64,000 nt of DNA, from NCBI RefSeq assembly GCF_007833165.1, contig NZ_VOBQ01000005.1, positions 144,876-208,875 on the forward strand, in the 5' to 3' direction. Made by a program: the position numbers and the translations under genes. The notes below the pieces were generated by a model. That model was not told the DNA's origin. It did no database searches and saw nothing but the letters and a program-made list of their open reading frames with translations. This document shows, piece by piece, positions 1 through 10,644 of the stretch; positions within the stretch are counted from its first letter, which is position 1, and each line of letters begins with the position of its first letter. The stretch comes from Caenimonas sedimenti. GTDB taxonomy: Bacteria; Pseudomonadota; Gammaproteobacteria; Burkholderiales; Burkholderiaceae_C.

Positions 1-97
1 CCGGCTCGCGCAGGCCGAAGGCGCCTGGAAGCCGTTCGACCGCTTCGGGCTCTTCGGGCTGAAGGGACTGATCTACCCGGATCCACACCGGGCCTGA
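1..97 (+). CDS. C-terminal end of an unidentified protein (partial)
   Basis: The reading frame is open from the left edge to a TGA at 95-97 and gives about 31 residues, rich in aromatic and glycine residues near the end (LFGLKGLIYPD). The gene starts outside the window. It converges on the NHL lipoprotein gene with only seven bases between the stops. The fragment is too short to assign to a family. The main support that it is coding is the uninterrupted frame and the tight convergent packing. Confidence 0.45.
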   Translation, partial: RLAQAEGAWKPFDRFGLFGLKGLIYPDPHRA

Positions 98-104
98 GCG
101 GCGC

Positions 105-2123
105 CTACTCGGTGCGCACGCGCACCAGCGCACCGCCGCTGTGCAGGACCAGCACCCCGTCCGGCCCGATGGCCAGCGCGTCCGCCGCACCGATCCCGCC
201 CGTCAGGTCGCCGATGCGCAGCGGCGCCGGCTGGAAGCGAAATGGCTCCGAGCCGGCCAGCACGCGGGTGGCCCCGTCCGGCGCCACGCGCACCAGCTTG
301 CCGAAGTCCAGGAAATACAGATTCCCGGCGGCGTCGGCGACGGGATTCGTCGGCCCATTGAGCTGGGGCAGCACCTGCGTCCCGCCTGGCAGCGTCATCG
401 CAACGAGCGGCACCGCGACATACGCCCCACTCGCATCGAGCGTGCTGAAGGCGCCCGTTCGGGTGTTCAGCAGCCAGACCTTGCCGGCCGGAGACACCGC
501 GACTTGCGTCTCGCCCGGGCCGAGGCCTTCGACCACCGGGACCGGCGCGTTCCCCAGCCGTGCGACGGTGCCGTCCGGGCTGCGCCGGCGCAGGAACTTG
601 TCGGCGTAGTCGAGGTAGTAGAGATTGCCGGCGGAGTCGATGGACAGGCCGGACGGCACGAAGTCGGCCACGCCCGGGCTGCTCTCCTGCAGGGTGGTCA
701 GCACGCCGGCCGGCGAGACGCGGTACAGCGCACCGCCCTCCGCCGCCCGGATGGTGCCGCCGAACACGCTCAAGGTGCGAATCCTCGGCGCCGCCACGTA
801 GACGTCGCCTGCCGCGCCGACCGCCAGGCCCAGGTTGCCTGATGGAGGAATGGGAAACTCCGGCAACAGAACGCCTTCGCCATCAGCCCCGAAAGCCGAG
901 CGCGTCCCATTGGGCTCGTACTTGCGCATCCGCACCCTGGTGCCCACGAGCTCCAGGGTGAAGACATGACCCGCCGGAGCCACTGCCAGCTGGACTGCGG
1001 AGATCGGCGCCAGCGACGGGTCCGCCAACGGAAGATAGGTGCCCGCCAAGGCGCTGACGGCGCCCGCCGGCGTCATCCGGGCGACGCCCCATCCGCTCGA
1101 GAAGTACAGATTGCCCGCGGCATCGAAAGCGACGTCGGCGCGCGAGCCGCCCGCGAACAGTTCGCGCGTGCCCAGCGGGCTGGTCATGATGCCCGCCGGG
1201 CTGATCCGGCGCAACTGACCGGTGGTATCGTTCGCGATCCGCCGCTCCGCGACATAGACGTTGCCTGCGGCGTCCACCGCCACGCCTTGTGGCGTGCCGA
1301 ATCGCAATGGCGTGCCGTCCTGGGCGGTCTCGCCCGTGGCGCCGTTCAACACGCCCAGCGGAGTTCCTGTCCCGTCCGCTGCCAGGCGCATGACGACGCG
1401 TCCGTCCAGGACGCCGTGCAGCACACCGCCCGCGCCGACCGTCATGCCGGTCAAGCCGATGCTCGAGAACTGGGTGGGCGTTCCGCCGCCGGGTGCGATC
1501 TTCATGACCTGCCCCCGGCTCGCGAAATAGACCGTTCCATCCGGCGCGATCGCCACCGACAAAGCGTGGAACGCGCTGCTGCCGGCTGCCACCGTGGTGA
1601 TGGCCGCGCCGGCGCGCACCAGCGAGCCGTTGGCCACGAAGTAGACGCTGCCGTCGGGATGCGCCGCCACGTCGTCCACCAGGCCACCCGTGCTGGCCAC
1701 CAGGGTGGTGACCACGCCTGCGGGGGTGACCCTGCGGATCTTCGCGTTCGAGCCGTCGGCCACCAGCACGTTGCCGGCGGCGTCGATGGCGATGGCGCTG
1801 ATGTCGCCGAAGCGCGCGGCACGGCCCGTGCCGTCGATGTCGCCGGGGCCTCCTTCCTCGCCGGCGAAGAGGCTGATGCCGACGGGAACCTGGGCGGGAG
1901 CGGGAGCGGGAGAAGGCGCGGGTGTCGGAGCCGGAGCGGGACCTGGTGCGGGGGCCGGGGCGGGGCCAGGCCCCGGTGCAGGCGCCGGGGCGGGCGCCGG
2001 CGGGGCGGGCGATTCGCCACCACCACCGCCACCGCCACAGGCGGAGGCTGCCAATGCAACCGCTGCCCATGCCGCCCACAAGCGGCTGCGGGCGTTCCAA
2101 CGTTTCTGGAGATTGCCGCTCAT
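105..2123 (-). CDS. NHL-repeat beta-propeller lipoprotein
   Basis: Predicted outer-surface or periplasmic lipoprotein of about 672 residues. The chosen ATG at 2123 has a good ribosome site (GAGGGAG, 6 bases upstream) and gives a signal sequence ending in a lipobox (LAASAC); the frame stays open upstream but without signal-peptide character. The mature N-terminus is a poly-Gly run followed by about 40 residues of alternating Pro/Ala, then repeated blades of the type GxxxAxDAAGNVYVA, typical of NHL or SMP-30-like propellers (about residues 80-670). The propeller probably binds a ligand or partner; no catalytic residues can be named. It lies 80 bases downstream of the FkbM methyltransferase on the same strand and may share its transcript. 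The Pro/Ala linker probably holds the propeller away from the membrane. Confidence 0.85.
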   Translation of the reverse strand: MSGNLQKRWNARSRLWAAWAAVALAASACGGGGGGGESPAPPAPAPAPAPGPGPAPAPAPGPAPAPTPAPSPAPAPAQVPVGISLFAGEEGGPGDIDGTGRAARFGDISAIAIDAAGNVLVADGSNAKIRRVTPAGVVTTLVASTGGLVDDVAAHPDGSVYFVANGSLVRAGAAITTVAAGSSAFHALSVAIAPDGTVYFASRGQVMKIAPGGGTPTQFSSIGLTGMTVGAGGVLHGVLDGRVVMRLAADGTGTPLGVLNGATGETAQDGTPLRFGTPQGVAVDAAGNVYVAERRIANDTTGQLRRISPAGIMTSPLGTRELFAGGSRADVAFDAAGNLYFSSGWGVARMTPAGAVSALAGTYLPLADPSLAPISAVQLAVAPAGHVFTLELVGTRVRMRKYEPNGTRSAFGADGEGVLLPEFPIPPSGNLGLAVGAAGDVYVAAPRIRTLSVFGGTIRAAEGGALYRVSPAGVLTTLQESSPGVADFVPSGLSIDSAGNLYYLDYADKFLRRRSPDGTVARLGNAPVPVVEGLGPGETQVAVSPAGKVWLLNTRTGAFSTLDASGAYVAVPLVAMTLPGGTQVLPQLNGPTNPVADAAGNLYFLDFGKLVRVAPDGATRVLAGSEPFRFQPAPLRIGDLTGGIGAADALAIGPDGVLVLHSGGALVRVRTE

Positions 2124-2203
2124 GATCGCTCCCTCTGTTGGGGGGCCATCATGGCATCGATGCGTGAATGCGGCGTCAAGCGCTCGCATTCGTGCCGTGA
2201 AGA

Positions 2204-3016
2204 CTAGGGGCGTGGCGCAGGCGCCGTCAACTGCTGCAGGTAACGCGGCGCGTAGCGCTGGCCGCCGCCGCGCCGGTCGAGCGCTTCCAGCACGTGATGG
2301 CAAAGGTCCGGCGATTGGTAGACGTCGTGCAGCAGCACCGCCAGCTTTTTCAGCTTGCCGTCCGCCAGGCGGTCGAGGTGCATGAAGTCGCGCACGTAGA
2401 CGGCGTCCGACCACAGGATCTGGCGAAAGCCGTCGTAGGGCTGGTTGTTCTTCGCGAGCGGCTTGAACGCGCGCGACCCGAAGCCCAGGAAGGTGTGCAG
2501 CTGGTACCCGGCCGCCCGCAGATGCGCATCGACGTCAGCGAACAGGGGCTGGTCCTTGTAGAGCGGCACGAACTCCACCTCGGTCTGGATGAGCACGGCC
2601 TCCGACAGGACGCGCGGCGCATGCTGGAACACCTGGAGCTCCGCACCCTGGACGTCGATCTTGACCATGTCGACGTCGACCAGGCCTTCCACGTCGTCCA
2701 GGCGGGTCGTCTGGACCTCGTGCCTGGCGACCACCTGCATCAGCTCCGCCAGCTGCTGGAATTTCGAGTTCAGCTCATTGTGGGGTTCGAACAGCGAGCC
2801 GGTGAGGCCGACGTTGGTCTCGTGATACGTCTGGGTCTGCCCATTGCCGACGAACACCGGGTGAATGCGGTGCGGCGCGCCGTACTTCGCATTCAGTTTC
2901 TCGCACTCTTCCGGCGTCGGCTCGAAGCCCGAGAGCCGCGCCGCCCCGGCGTCGATCAGCGGCTGGTAGTTCGGATGCTCGGCCAAGGCGGCCCCGACGT
3001 CCACCACGTGGACCAT
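2204..3016 (-). CDS. FkbM-family SAM-dependent methyltransferase
   Basis: About 270 residues. The N-terminus carries the glycine-rich SAM-binding strand (VVDVGAA) and the middle carries the family signature VKIDVQGAE, followed by QTEVEF. FkbM-type enzymes O-methylate sugars, polyketides or other small molecules; the substrate here is unknown. I chose ATG 3016 because AGGAAG lies five bases upstream. An in-frame ATG at 3052 adds 12 residues but has no good ribosome site. It follows ppa on the same strand, so it is probably co-transcribed with ppa. Pairing of ppa with this gene has no obvious metabolic logic. Confidence 0.8.
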   Translation of the reverse strand: MVHVVDVGAALAEHPNYQPLIDAGAARLSGFEPTPEECEKLNAKYGAPHRIHPVFVGNGQTQTYHETNVGLTGSLFEPHNELNSKFQQLAELMQVVARHEVQTTRLDDVEGLVDVDMVKIDVQGAELQVFQHAPRVLSEAVLIQTEVEFVPLYKDQPLFADVDAHLRAAGYQLHTFLGFGSRAFKPLAKNNQPYDGFRQILWSDAVYVRDFMHLDRLADGKLKKLAVLLHDVYQSPDLCHHVLEALDRRGGGQRYAPRYLQQLTAPAPRP

Positions 3017-3055
3017 CAGGGCTTCCTGGAACAGGGCGCGCGCGCTCCACATGCG

Positions 3056-3592
3056 TCAGGCGTGCTGCTTCTTGTAGTTGGCAATGCCGTCCAGCACTTC
3101 CTGCTTCGCCGACTCCGGGCCTTCCCAGCCCAGCACCTTCACCCACTTGCCGGGCTCCAGGTCCTTGTAGTGCTCGAAGAAATGCGAGATGGTCTTCAGC
3201 CGCAGCGGGTTCATGTCTTCCGGCTTCTGCCAGTGGGTGTAGATCGCCAGCACCTTGTCGACCGGCACGGCCAGCACCTTGGCATCGTCGCCCGCTTCGT
3301 CCTGCATCTTCAGGATGCCGATCGGCCGGCACGGGACGACCACGCCGGGGATCAGCGGCACGGGCGTGATCACCAGCACGTCGACCGGGTCGCCGTCGCC
3401 GCTGATGGTCTTGGGCACGTAGCCGTAGTTGGTGGGGTAATGCATGGACGTGCTCATGAAGCGGTCCACGAAGATGGCGCCCGTCTCCTTGTCCACTTCG
3501 TACTTCACGGGGTCGGCGTTCATCGGGATCTCGATGATCACGTTGAAGGACTCGGGGACGTTCTTGCCGGGGGTGACGAGGTCGAGGGACAT
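3056..3592 (-). CDS. ppa: Soluble inorganic pyrophosphatase (family I)
   Basis: Hydrolyses pyrophosphate to two phosphates in the cytoplasm and so drives biosynthetic reactions forward. At 178 residues it has the usual length of bacterial family I enzymes. Visible motifs are [16 protein letters not shown] near the N-terminus, the conserved YPTNYGYVP block, and the metal-binding acidic cluster [10 protein letters not shown]. The ATG at 3592 begins MSLDLVTPG as in related proteins; the frame extends further upstream without family similarity. It faces hppA across about 230 bases, so both pyrophosphate-consuming enzymes are divergently controlled from one region. Confidence 0.96.
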   Translation of the reverse strand: MSLDLVTPGKNVPESFNVIIEIPMNADPVKYEVDKETGAIFVDRFMSTSMHYPTNYGYVPKTISGDGDPVDVLVITPVPLIPGVVVPCRPIGILKMQDEAGDDAKVLAVPVDKVLAIYTHWQKPEDMNPLRLKTISHFFEHYKDLEPGKWVKVLGWEGPESAKQEVLDGIANYKKQHA

Positions 3593-3819
3593 GGTTTCGT
3601 TGTAAGTAGAAGAAAGCGGCGAATCAGGGGAAACCCGGATTTTAGTTTGCCACCGCGCGCTTTCCCGGCCCTGACGCAAATCCGTCACGCCTTTGCATTT
3701 ATAGTCTGCGCGTTGGCCAATCGTCTCCCATGGATGGAGTCACGAGGAAGCAACGCAGCGGTGGCGCCGCTCGCGTGGCGCCCCTCGACGACTTCAAGGC
3801 AACCGTAGGAGAAACTTCA

Positions 3820-5886
<2,067 letters not shown>

Positions 5887-5888
5887 GT

Positions 5889-5914
5889 GTCATCCCTGCG
5901 CAGGCAGGGATCCA
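5889..5914. repeat. Small palindromic repeat unit after hppA
   Basis: ATCCCTGC (5892-5899) and GCAGGGAT (5904-5911) form an 8-bp stem with loop GCAG, preceded by GTC. The sequence resembles the common dispersed proteobacterial palindrome of the GTCATCCCCGC...GCGGGGATCC kind. Only one copy is in this window, so its repetitive nature is inferred from knowledge of that family. Confidence 0.5.
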
Positions 5915-5918
5915 GGAG

Positions 5919-5943
5919 AAAGCGGCCCGCCGGCCGCTTTTTC
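5919..5943 (+). terminator. Intrinsic terminator of hppA
   Basis: AAAGCGGCC (5919-5927) pairs with GGCCGCTTT (5932-5940) around a four-base loop, followed by TTC with a run of five T in total. It lies 33 bases past the hppA stop and just before the end of the convergent TetR gene. Confidence 0.85.
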
Positions 5944-6524
5944 TATGGCCGCGTCACCGCCTTCACCAACCGCGTCGCCGTCTTCGTCAACTCCGGCAGC
6001 TCCGTCACCTTCCCATCCTCGATCGCCTGCAGCACCAGTTCATGGATGCCGCCCACGACCGCCATCGCGAGTTGCGGTGACAGCTTCTCCGCGCGACCCG
6101 CGTTCACCACGCCCAGCATGTAGTCGGCGATCTCCTGGTTCACGCGACGGCGTGCAGCAAGACCTTCGGCACCCAATCCGAGGATTTCGATGAACAAGGT
6201 CCGCATGAGCACGGGATTCACCGACATGCAGCCCAGATAAGCCCCGAGCGCGCGCTCCACCTGCTCCTCCCAGCCATGCGAAGGATCGATCGCGTCGCTC
6301 AACACCTTCAGCGCGTTGTGACTGGCGGCCTCGTACAGCGCGATCAGGCATTCGGCCTTGGTCGTGAAGTGCTCGTAGAAGGTCCGCCGCGAGACGCTGG
6401 CCTCCGCCACGATGTCTGCGATCGTGGTTTCGGCGTAGCCTTTGGCGGCCACGGCATGCGCCATGCCTTCCAGCAGCCGGCTGTAGTGCCCGGTTTCGGT
6501 ACTTGACGGTACCAGTTGATTCAT
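5943..6524 (-). CDS. TetR/AcrR-family transcriptional regulator
   Basis: A 193-residue DNA-binding repressor. The N-terminal helix-turn-helix is clear (TTIADIVAEASVSRRTFYEHF, residues about 34-54), followed by a helical C-terminal ligand domain of normal length. ATG 6524 is needed to include helix 1 (HYSRLLEGMAHAVAAKGY). It is divergent from the metal-dependent hydrolase gene with only 44 bases between the starts, and the gap holds a GGTACC-type inverted repeat, so it very likely controls itself and that neighbour. The inducer is unknown. Confidence 0.9.
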   Translation of the reverse strand: MNQLVPSSTETGHYSRLLEGMAHAVAAKGYAETTIADIVAEASVSRRTFYEHFTTKAECLIALYEAASHNALKVLSDAIDPSHGWEEQVERALGAYLGCMSVNPVLMRTLFIEILGLGAEGLAARRRVNQEIADYMLGVVNAGRAEKLSPQLAMAVVGGIHELVLQAIEDGKVTELPELTKTATRLVKAVTRP

Positions 6525-6549
6525 GCCATCATGGTACCAGTCCGTACCA
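6498..6549. promoter_or_regulatory. Probable TetR operator array (GGTACC half-sites)
   Basis: TGGTAC (6532-6537) and GTACCA (6544-6549) form a perfect inverted repeat with a six-base spacer between the divergent start codons. Two more GGTAC copies occur at 6498-6502 and 6508-6512, ten bases apart, inside the first codons of the regulator. Four half-sites on helical spacing suggest a repressor operator. Confidence 0.55.
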
Positions 6550-6568
6550 AATCGAAAAGAAGCTCATC

Positions 6569-7387
6569 ATGACCGATCTTGTCGTCCGCCGCCTGCTCGT
6601 GGACATGGAACAGCCCATCGCCCGCCACTGGTGCGCGGGCGACGCCTTCCGAAGCGCGCTGTTCAATGCGCTATCGATGAGCTTTCCGGTCGGCGAACAG
6701 TTCTTCATCGACTCCGTGCGCAACGGCTTCAAGCAGTTGCCGGCCGACCAGCAGGAGAAGTTCAAGACCGAAGTGCAAGGATTCATCGGCCAGGAGGCCA
6801 CGCATCGCCGGCTGCACAGCCTGTACAACGCGCACCTGGCCAAGCTGGGCCTGGTGAACGACTGGGAGCCGCGCGCGCGCGAACGCCTGAAAATGATGGA
6901 AGGCGTGGACGTGCGCCACTGGCTGGGCATCACCGCCGCCAACGAGCACTTCACCGCCATCTTCGCCGACTGGATGCTGAAGAACCCCGACCTGCTGGGC
7001 GACCAGGACGACCGCCTGAAAACACTTTGGCTTTGGCACAGCGCCGAGGAATCCGAGCACAAGAGCACGGCGTTCGACCTTTACGTCGCGCTTGGCGGCA
7101 GCCACGAATGGCGGATCAAGTGGATGCGGCGCCTGACGACCGTCTTCCTCATCGACACCTTGCGCCAGACCTTCAACAACCTGCAGCACGATGGCACGCT
7201 CTGGAAGTGGAGCACGTGGAAAAGCGGCGCCAGTTATCTTTTCGGCCAGCGCGGGCTGGTTCGCCAGTGCTACGGCCCCTGGCGCGACTACTTCCGCCGC
7301 GACTTCCATCCGAACCAGCACGACAGCACCTCGTCGGAGCGCTGGCTGGCGGACAACGCAGCCCAGTACGTGCCAGTCGGCGCGTAG
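6569..7387 (+). CDS. Predicted metal-dependent hydrolase (PF10118-like)
   Basis: About 272 residues, cytoplasmic, no signal peptide. It resembles the family annotated only as predicted metal-dependent hydrolase: N-terminal HWCAGD, the FNALSMSFPVGEQFFIDSVR block, and two carboxylate/histidine motifs, GQEATHRRLHS and HSAEESEHKS, which look like a di-metal site in a four-helix, ferritin-like arrangement. ATG 6569 sits right after the putative operator and is the first methionine of the conserved region. It is divergent from the TetR gene. Substrate unknown; metal binding is inferred from spacing of Glu and His only. Confidence 0.75.
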   Translation: MTDLVVRRLLVDMEQPIARHWCAGDAFRSALFNALSMSFPVGEQFFIDSVRNGFKQLPADQQEKFKTEVQGFIGQEATHRRLHSLYNAHLAKLGLVNDWEPRARERLKMMEGVDVRHWLGITAANEHFTAIFADWMLKNPDLLGDQDDRLKTLWLWHSAEESEHKSTAFDLYVALGGSHEWRIKWMRRLTTVFLIDTLRQTFNNLQHDGTLWKWSTWKSGASYLFGQRGLVRQCYGPWRDYFRRDFHPNQHDSTSSERWLADNAAQYVPVGA

Positions 7388-7456
7388 CGCGCGCACCCGC
7401 GCGCTGTCGACTTCCTGGACCAGGCGGCTGGTTCGCCCAGGAGGCAGAATGTTGGG

Positions 7457-8890
7457 ATGCAGCACCACTACATCGCCAATGCCGCCGTCCGCTCGAGCGG
7501 TGAGCGCACGATCCCGGTCATCGACCCATCGGACGGCCAGACCTACGACGCCATCCAGCGCGGCACAGCCGAAGACATCGACGCCGCGGTGAAGGCGGCA
7601 CGTCACTGCTTTGAAGGTGTCTGGAGCAAGCTCAGCGCCGCCGAGCGCGGCCGCCTGATGATGCGGCTGTCGCTCAAGATCGGCGATCACGCCGACGAGC
7701 TGGCCGCCATCGAACAGCGCGACTGCGGCAAGCCGACCAAGCAGGCCAAGGCCGACGCCACGGCGTTGGCCCGCTACTTCGAGTTCTACGCGGGCGCCTG
7801 CGACAAGCTGCACGGCGAAACCCTCCCCTACCAGGACGGCTACTCCGTCTTCACCTGGCGCGAGCCGCACGGCGTGACGGGCCACGTGATCCCCTGGAAC
7901 TACCCGATGCAGATCTTCGGCCGCAGCGTCGGCGGGGCACTGGCGGCGGGCAACGTCTGCGTGGTCAAGCCGTCCGAGGATGCGTGCCTGTCGCTGATCC
8001 GCGTGGCGCAGCTCGCGGCGGAGGTGGGGTTCCCTGCCGGCGCCATCAACATCGTCACCGGCTTCGGCCATGAAGTCGGCGATGCGCTGGCGCGCCACCC
8101 CGGCGTCGACCACATCAGCTTCACGGGCAGCCCCAAGGTCGGCACGCTGATCCAGCAGGCGGCCGCCGAGCGGCACTGCCCGGTCACGCTGGAGCTGGGT
8201 GGAAAGAGCCCGCAGATCGTCTTCGCCGATGCCGACGTCGACGCCGTGCTGCCCGTGGTCATCAACGCCATCGTGCAGAACGCGGGGCAGACCTGCTCCG
8301 CGGGTTCGCGCTTGCTGGTCGAAGAGTCGCTCTACGAGCCCTTGCTGGAACGCCTGGGCGTGGCGTTCGCCAACCTGCGCGTCGGGCCCGCCGCGATGGA
8401 CCTCGACGTTGGCCCGCTGATCCGTGCCACCCAGCAGCAGCGCGTGTGGGATTTCCTCTCGGATGCGCAGCACGCCGGCATTCCCGTCGTGGCGCAGGGC
8501 GAAGTGGTGGACGAGGCGCCGGAAAGTGGCTACTACCAGGCACCGACGCTGCTGCGCGACGTGCCGGTGTCGCACCGGTTGGCGCAGGAAGAGGTGTTCG
8601 GGCCGGTGCTGGCCGCGATGTCCTTCAAGAACGAGGACCACGCGGTCGAACTGGCGAACGCCACGCAGTTCGGCCTGGTCGCGGGCATCTGGACGCGCGA
8701 CGGCGGCCGCATGCTGCGCATGGCCAAGCGGGTGCGCAGCGGCCAGGTCTTCATCAACAACTACGGCGCCGGTGGCGGCGTGGAGCTGCCCTTCGGCGGC
8801 GTCAAGTCATCCGGCCATGGGCGCGAGAAAGGCTTCGAGGCGCTGCATGGGTTCACGACGCTGAAGACGGTCGCGATCCGGCACGGGTGA
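7457..8890 (+). CDS. NAD(P)-dependent aldehyde dehydrogenase (betaine-aldehyde dehydrogenase-like)
   Basis: Oxidises an aldehyde to the carboxylic acid. The 477 residues are full length for the ALDH superfamily. Visible residues: Asn148 in PWNYP, general base Glu246 in LELGGKSP, catalytic Cys280 in GQTCSAGSR, and the PFGGVKSSG block near the C-terminus. Closest in feel to the betaine-aldehyde or 4-aminobutyraldehyde group, but the substrate cannot be fixed. AGGAGG lies at 7439-7444, slightly far from ATG 7457. It is 69 bases after the hydrolase and may belong to its operon. It converges on the lipoprotein gene with three bases between stops. Confidence 0.9.
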   Translation: MQHHYIANAAVRSSGERTIPVIDPSDGQTYDAIQRGTAEDIDAAVKAARHCFEGVWSKLSAAERGRLMMRLSLKIGDHADELAAIEQRDCGKPTKQAKADATALARYFEFYAGACDKLHGETLPYQDGYSVFTWREPHGVTGHVIPWNYPMQIFGRSVGGALAAGNVCVVKPSEDACLSLIRVAQLAAEVGFPAGAINIVTGFGHEVGDALARHPGVDHISFTGSPKVGTLIQQAAAERHCPVTLELGGKSPQIVFADADVDAVLPVVINAIVQNAGQTCSAGSRLLVEESLYEPLLERLGVAFANLRVGPAAMDLDVGPLIRATQQQRVWDFLSDAQHAGIPVVAQGEVVDEAPESGYYQAPTLLRDVPVSHRLAQEEVFGPVLAAMSFKNEDHAVELANATQFGLVAGIWTRDGGRMLRMAKRVRSGQVFINNYGAGGGVELPFGGVKSSGHGREKGFEALHGFTTLKTVAIRHG

Positions 8891-8893
8891 GCC

Positions 8894-9472
8894 TCAGCCC
8901 TTGATCCGCGCGGAGGCGACAACACTCTCGACCTTGGGCACCAGCCTGGGAAAGAAGGTGAGCTGCGGCGCGGTGAAGGTCGCGGCGAACAGTTCGTTGT
9001 TGCGCACGCTGACCCAGCCCACGCCCCGCATCAGCAGGTCGTCGCCCTTGCGGGTGATGGTGAACTCGAAACGCCAGCCGGGGGCACCGGCGAATGTGCT
9101 GGACTCGGTCCTGACAACCTTGACGAGCGAGCCGTCCGACGCGTACATGGTTTCGAAGAGGTTGACCAACTGGTCGGCCGCCATGCCGCTCGTGTAAGTG
9201 GGGACCCTCGGGGCCGTCTGCCCGGAGGGCACCCGTTGCTCCTTCGCGAGCGCCTGACCGGACTTGATCCCCGCCCAGAAGCGCAACTGGTCCAGGTTCG
9301 GCCCTTCGCGTGTCCAGGTCTCGAAGGGCCCGTGCGAGTACGGCATCTTGTTCCAGGCCTCGCCGACCTTCACGTTCAAGCGATCGGCGACCACCTGGTC
9401 GCCTTCCACCTTGACCACGGAGGCGCAGCCGGCCAGCAAGGCGACGGCGATGAACAGAAGGATGTTTTTCAT
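8894..9472 (-). CDS. Lipoprotein of the M48 cassette, copy 1
   Basis: About 192 residues. The N-terminus MKNILLFIAVALLAGC is a lipoprotein signal with the lipid-bearing Cys16. The mature protein shares blocks with the protein at 11394-12017 (VKVEGDQVV, TWTREG, RFEFTITRK, MRGVGWV), so the two are paralogs. No enzymatic motif is visible. It is the last gene of a three-gene unit: its ATG overlaps the stop of the M48 peptidase gene by four bases (ATGA), which implies translational coupling. I do not recognise a named family. A role with the peptidase at the envelope is inferred from the conserved pairing in both copies. Confidence 0.8.
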   Translation of the reverse strand: MKNILLFIAVALLAGCASVVKVEGDQVVADRLNVKVGEAWNKMPYSHGPFETWTREGPNLDQLRFWAGIKSGQALAKEQRVPSGQTAPRVPTYTSGMAADQLVNLFETMYASDGSLVKVVRTESSTFAGAPGWRFEFTITRKGDDLLMRGVGWVSVRNNELFAATFTAPQLTFFPRLVPKVESVVASARIKG

Positions 9473-10644
9473 GGTTTGACTTCCGTCAGATAGGATTGAA
9501 TGACACTGGCATCGCCCGCCTCGGGCACCAGCGCGAGATACTTCTGGAAGGCTTCTGCCGCGGCGGCGGCGTCGGAGCGCCGCCGGTGGGCCAGCCCCAG
9601 AGAACGCCACGCCAACACGGGCGATTCCGCCTCGGACGTCGCTGCCTGCAGGTCCTGCAAGGCCTGCGACAGGTCTTCCGGCTTGTCCCGCAGCCGACGC
9701 ACTTCCCCGCGCGCGAACAGCACCTGCGCGTCGCCGGGCCGGCGCTTCAACAGGCGGTTGAAAAGCACCAGGCTTTCCTCGAACTGCCCCCGGCGAATCT
9801 CCTCTTCGAGCCATTCGAAGCGATGCGGCGCCACGGCATGGTCGAACTCCGCCACGCCAAGGCGACCGCCGCCATCGCCCGCGAGCTTCATGAGGTCGTC
9901 GCGCCGGCTTTCCACCGGCGGATGCGTGGCGAACATCGGGCTGCGCTTGCCGGCCTCCTCGCCGCCCGTGATCTTCAACTCGCCAAGCAGGTTGTCCCAG
10001 ATCAGCGCCGCCTGCCGTCCGTCGTAGCCGGCGGCCTGGATCAGGCGCATGCCGACCTGGTCGGCCCGTGCCTCCTGATCGCGGGAGAACCCGAAATGGC
10101 TGGCCAGGACCCCGAGGCTCGCAAGGCCGCCGACCAGACCGAACATGGCCAGGACAGTTGCGGCGGCCGCCCGGCTCTTGCGGTCGCGCAAGGTCTCGAC
10201 AAGGTGCCGCTCGAAATAGTGACCCAGCTCGTGCCCCAGCACGGCGGCCAGCTGCGCTTCATTTTCGACGCGCAGCAAGAGACCCGAGTAGACGGTCATC
10301 ATCCCGTTCGGCGCCATGGTGGCGTTGAACTGCGGCGAGCGCACCAGGTGCACGCGCACGTCCGCGCAGTGCTCGCCGCCGAGGCGGCACACCAGATCCC
10401 GCACGTACTTGTGGAGTGCCTCGTCGCGGATGGCGAAGGAACTGCGTCGCAGCCGCGTCTCCTCGCGGTCCATCAGCGCCCAGAGCCCGCCTTCGTCGGT
10501 ATCCAGCGCGGGACGGGAGAACCGTGCGGGAATCAGCTTGTCGGTGGGCTGCGCCATCGCCGCTGCCGAGACCAGCCCGCCCAGGCCCAGGCAATGCCGG
10601 CAGGCCGAACGAAGGAAGCCGCGGCGCCCCTGCGCCGGCGTCAT
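9469..10644 (-). CDS. M48-family metalloprotease with Tat-like signal and TPR-like tail, copy 1
   Basis: Zinc endopeptidase of 391 residues. The catalytic motif is HELGH (138-142) with the third ligand Glu191 in QEARADQVG, as in BepA/HtpX-like M48 enzymes. The N-terminus has a twin-arginine motif (GRRGFLR) before a hydrophobic stretch ending AMAQ, so export by Tat is likely; two cysteines (CRHC) lie inside that signal. The C-terminal third (about 270-391) has helical repeats of TPR type. M48 proteins of this layout help outer-membrane protein assembly or degrade failed intermediates; that role here is inference. Its ATG overlaps the upstream gene by four bases. Confidence 0.88.
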   Translation of the reverse strand: MTPAQGRRGFLRSACRHCLGLGGLVSAAAMAQPTDKLIPARFSRPALDTDEGGLWALMDREETRLRRSSFAIRDEALHKYVRDLVCRLGGEHCADVRVHLVRSPQFNATMAPNGMMTVYSGLLLRVENEAQLAAVLGHELGHYFERHLVETLRDRKSRAAAATVLAMFGLVGGLASLGVLASHFGFSRDQEARADQVGMRLIQAAGYDGRQAALIWDNLLGELKITGGEEAGKRSPMFATHPPVESRRDDLMKLAGDGGGRLGVAEFDHAVAPHRFEWLEEEIRRGQFEESLVLFNRLLKRRPGDAQVLFARGEVRRLRDKPEDLSQALQDLQAATSEAESPVLAWRSLGLAHRRRSDAAAAAEAFQKYLALVPEAGDASVIQSYLTEVKP

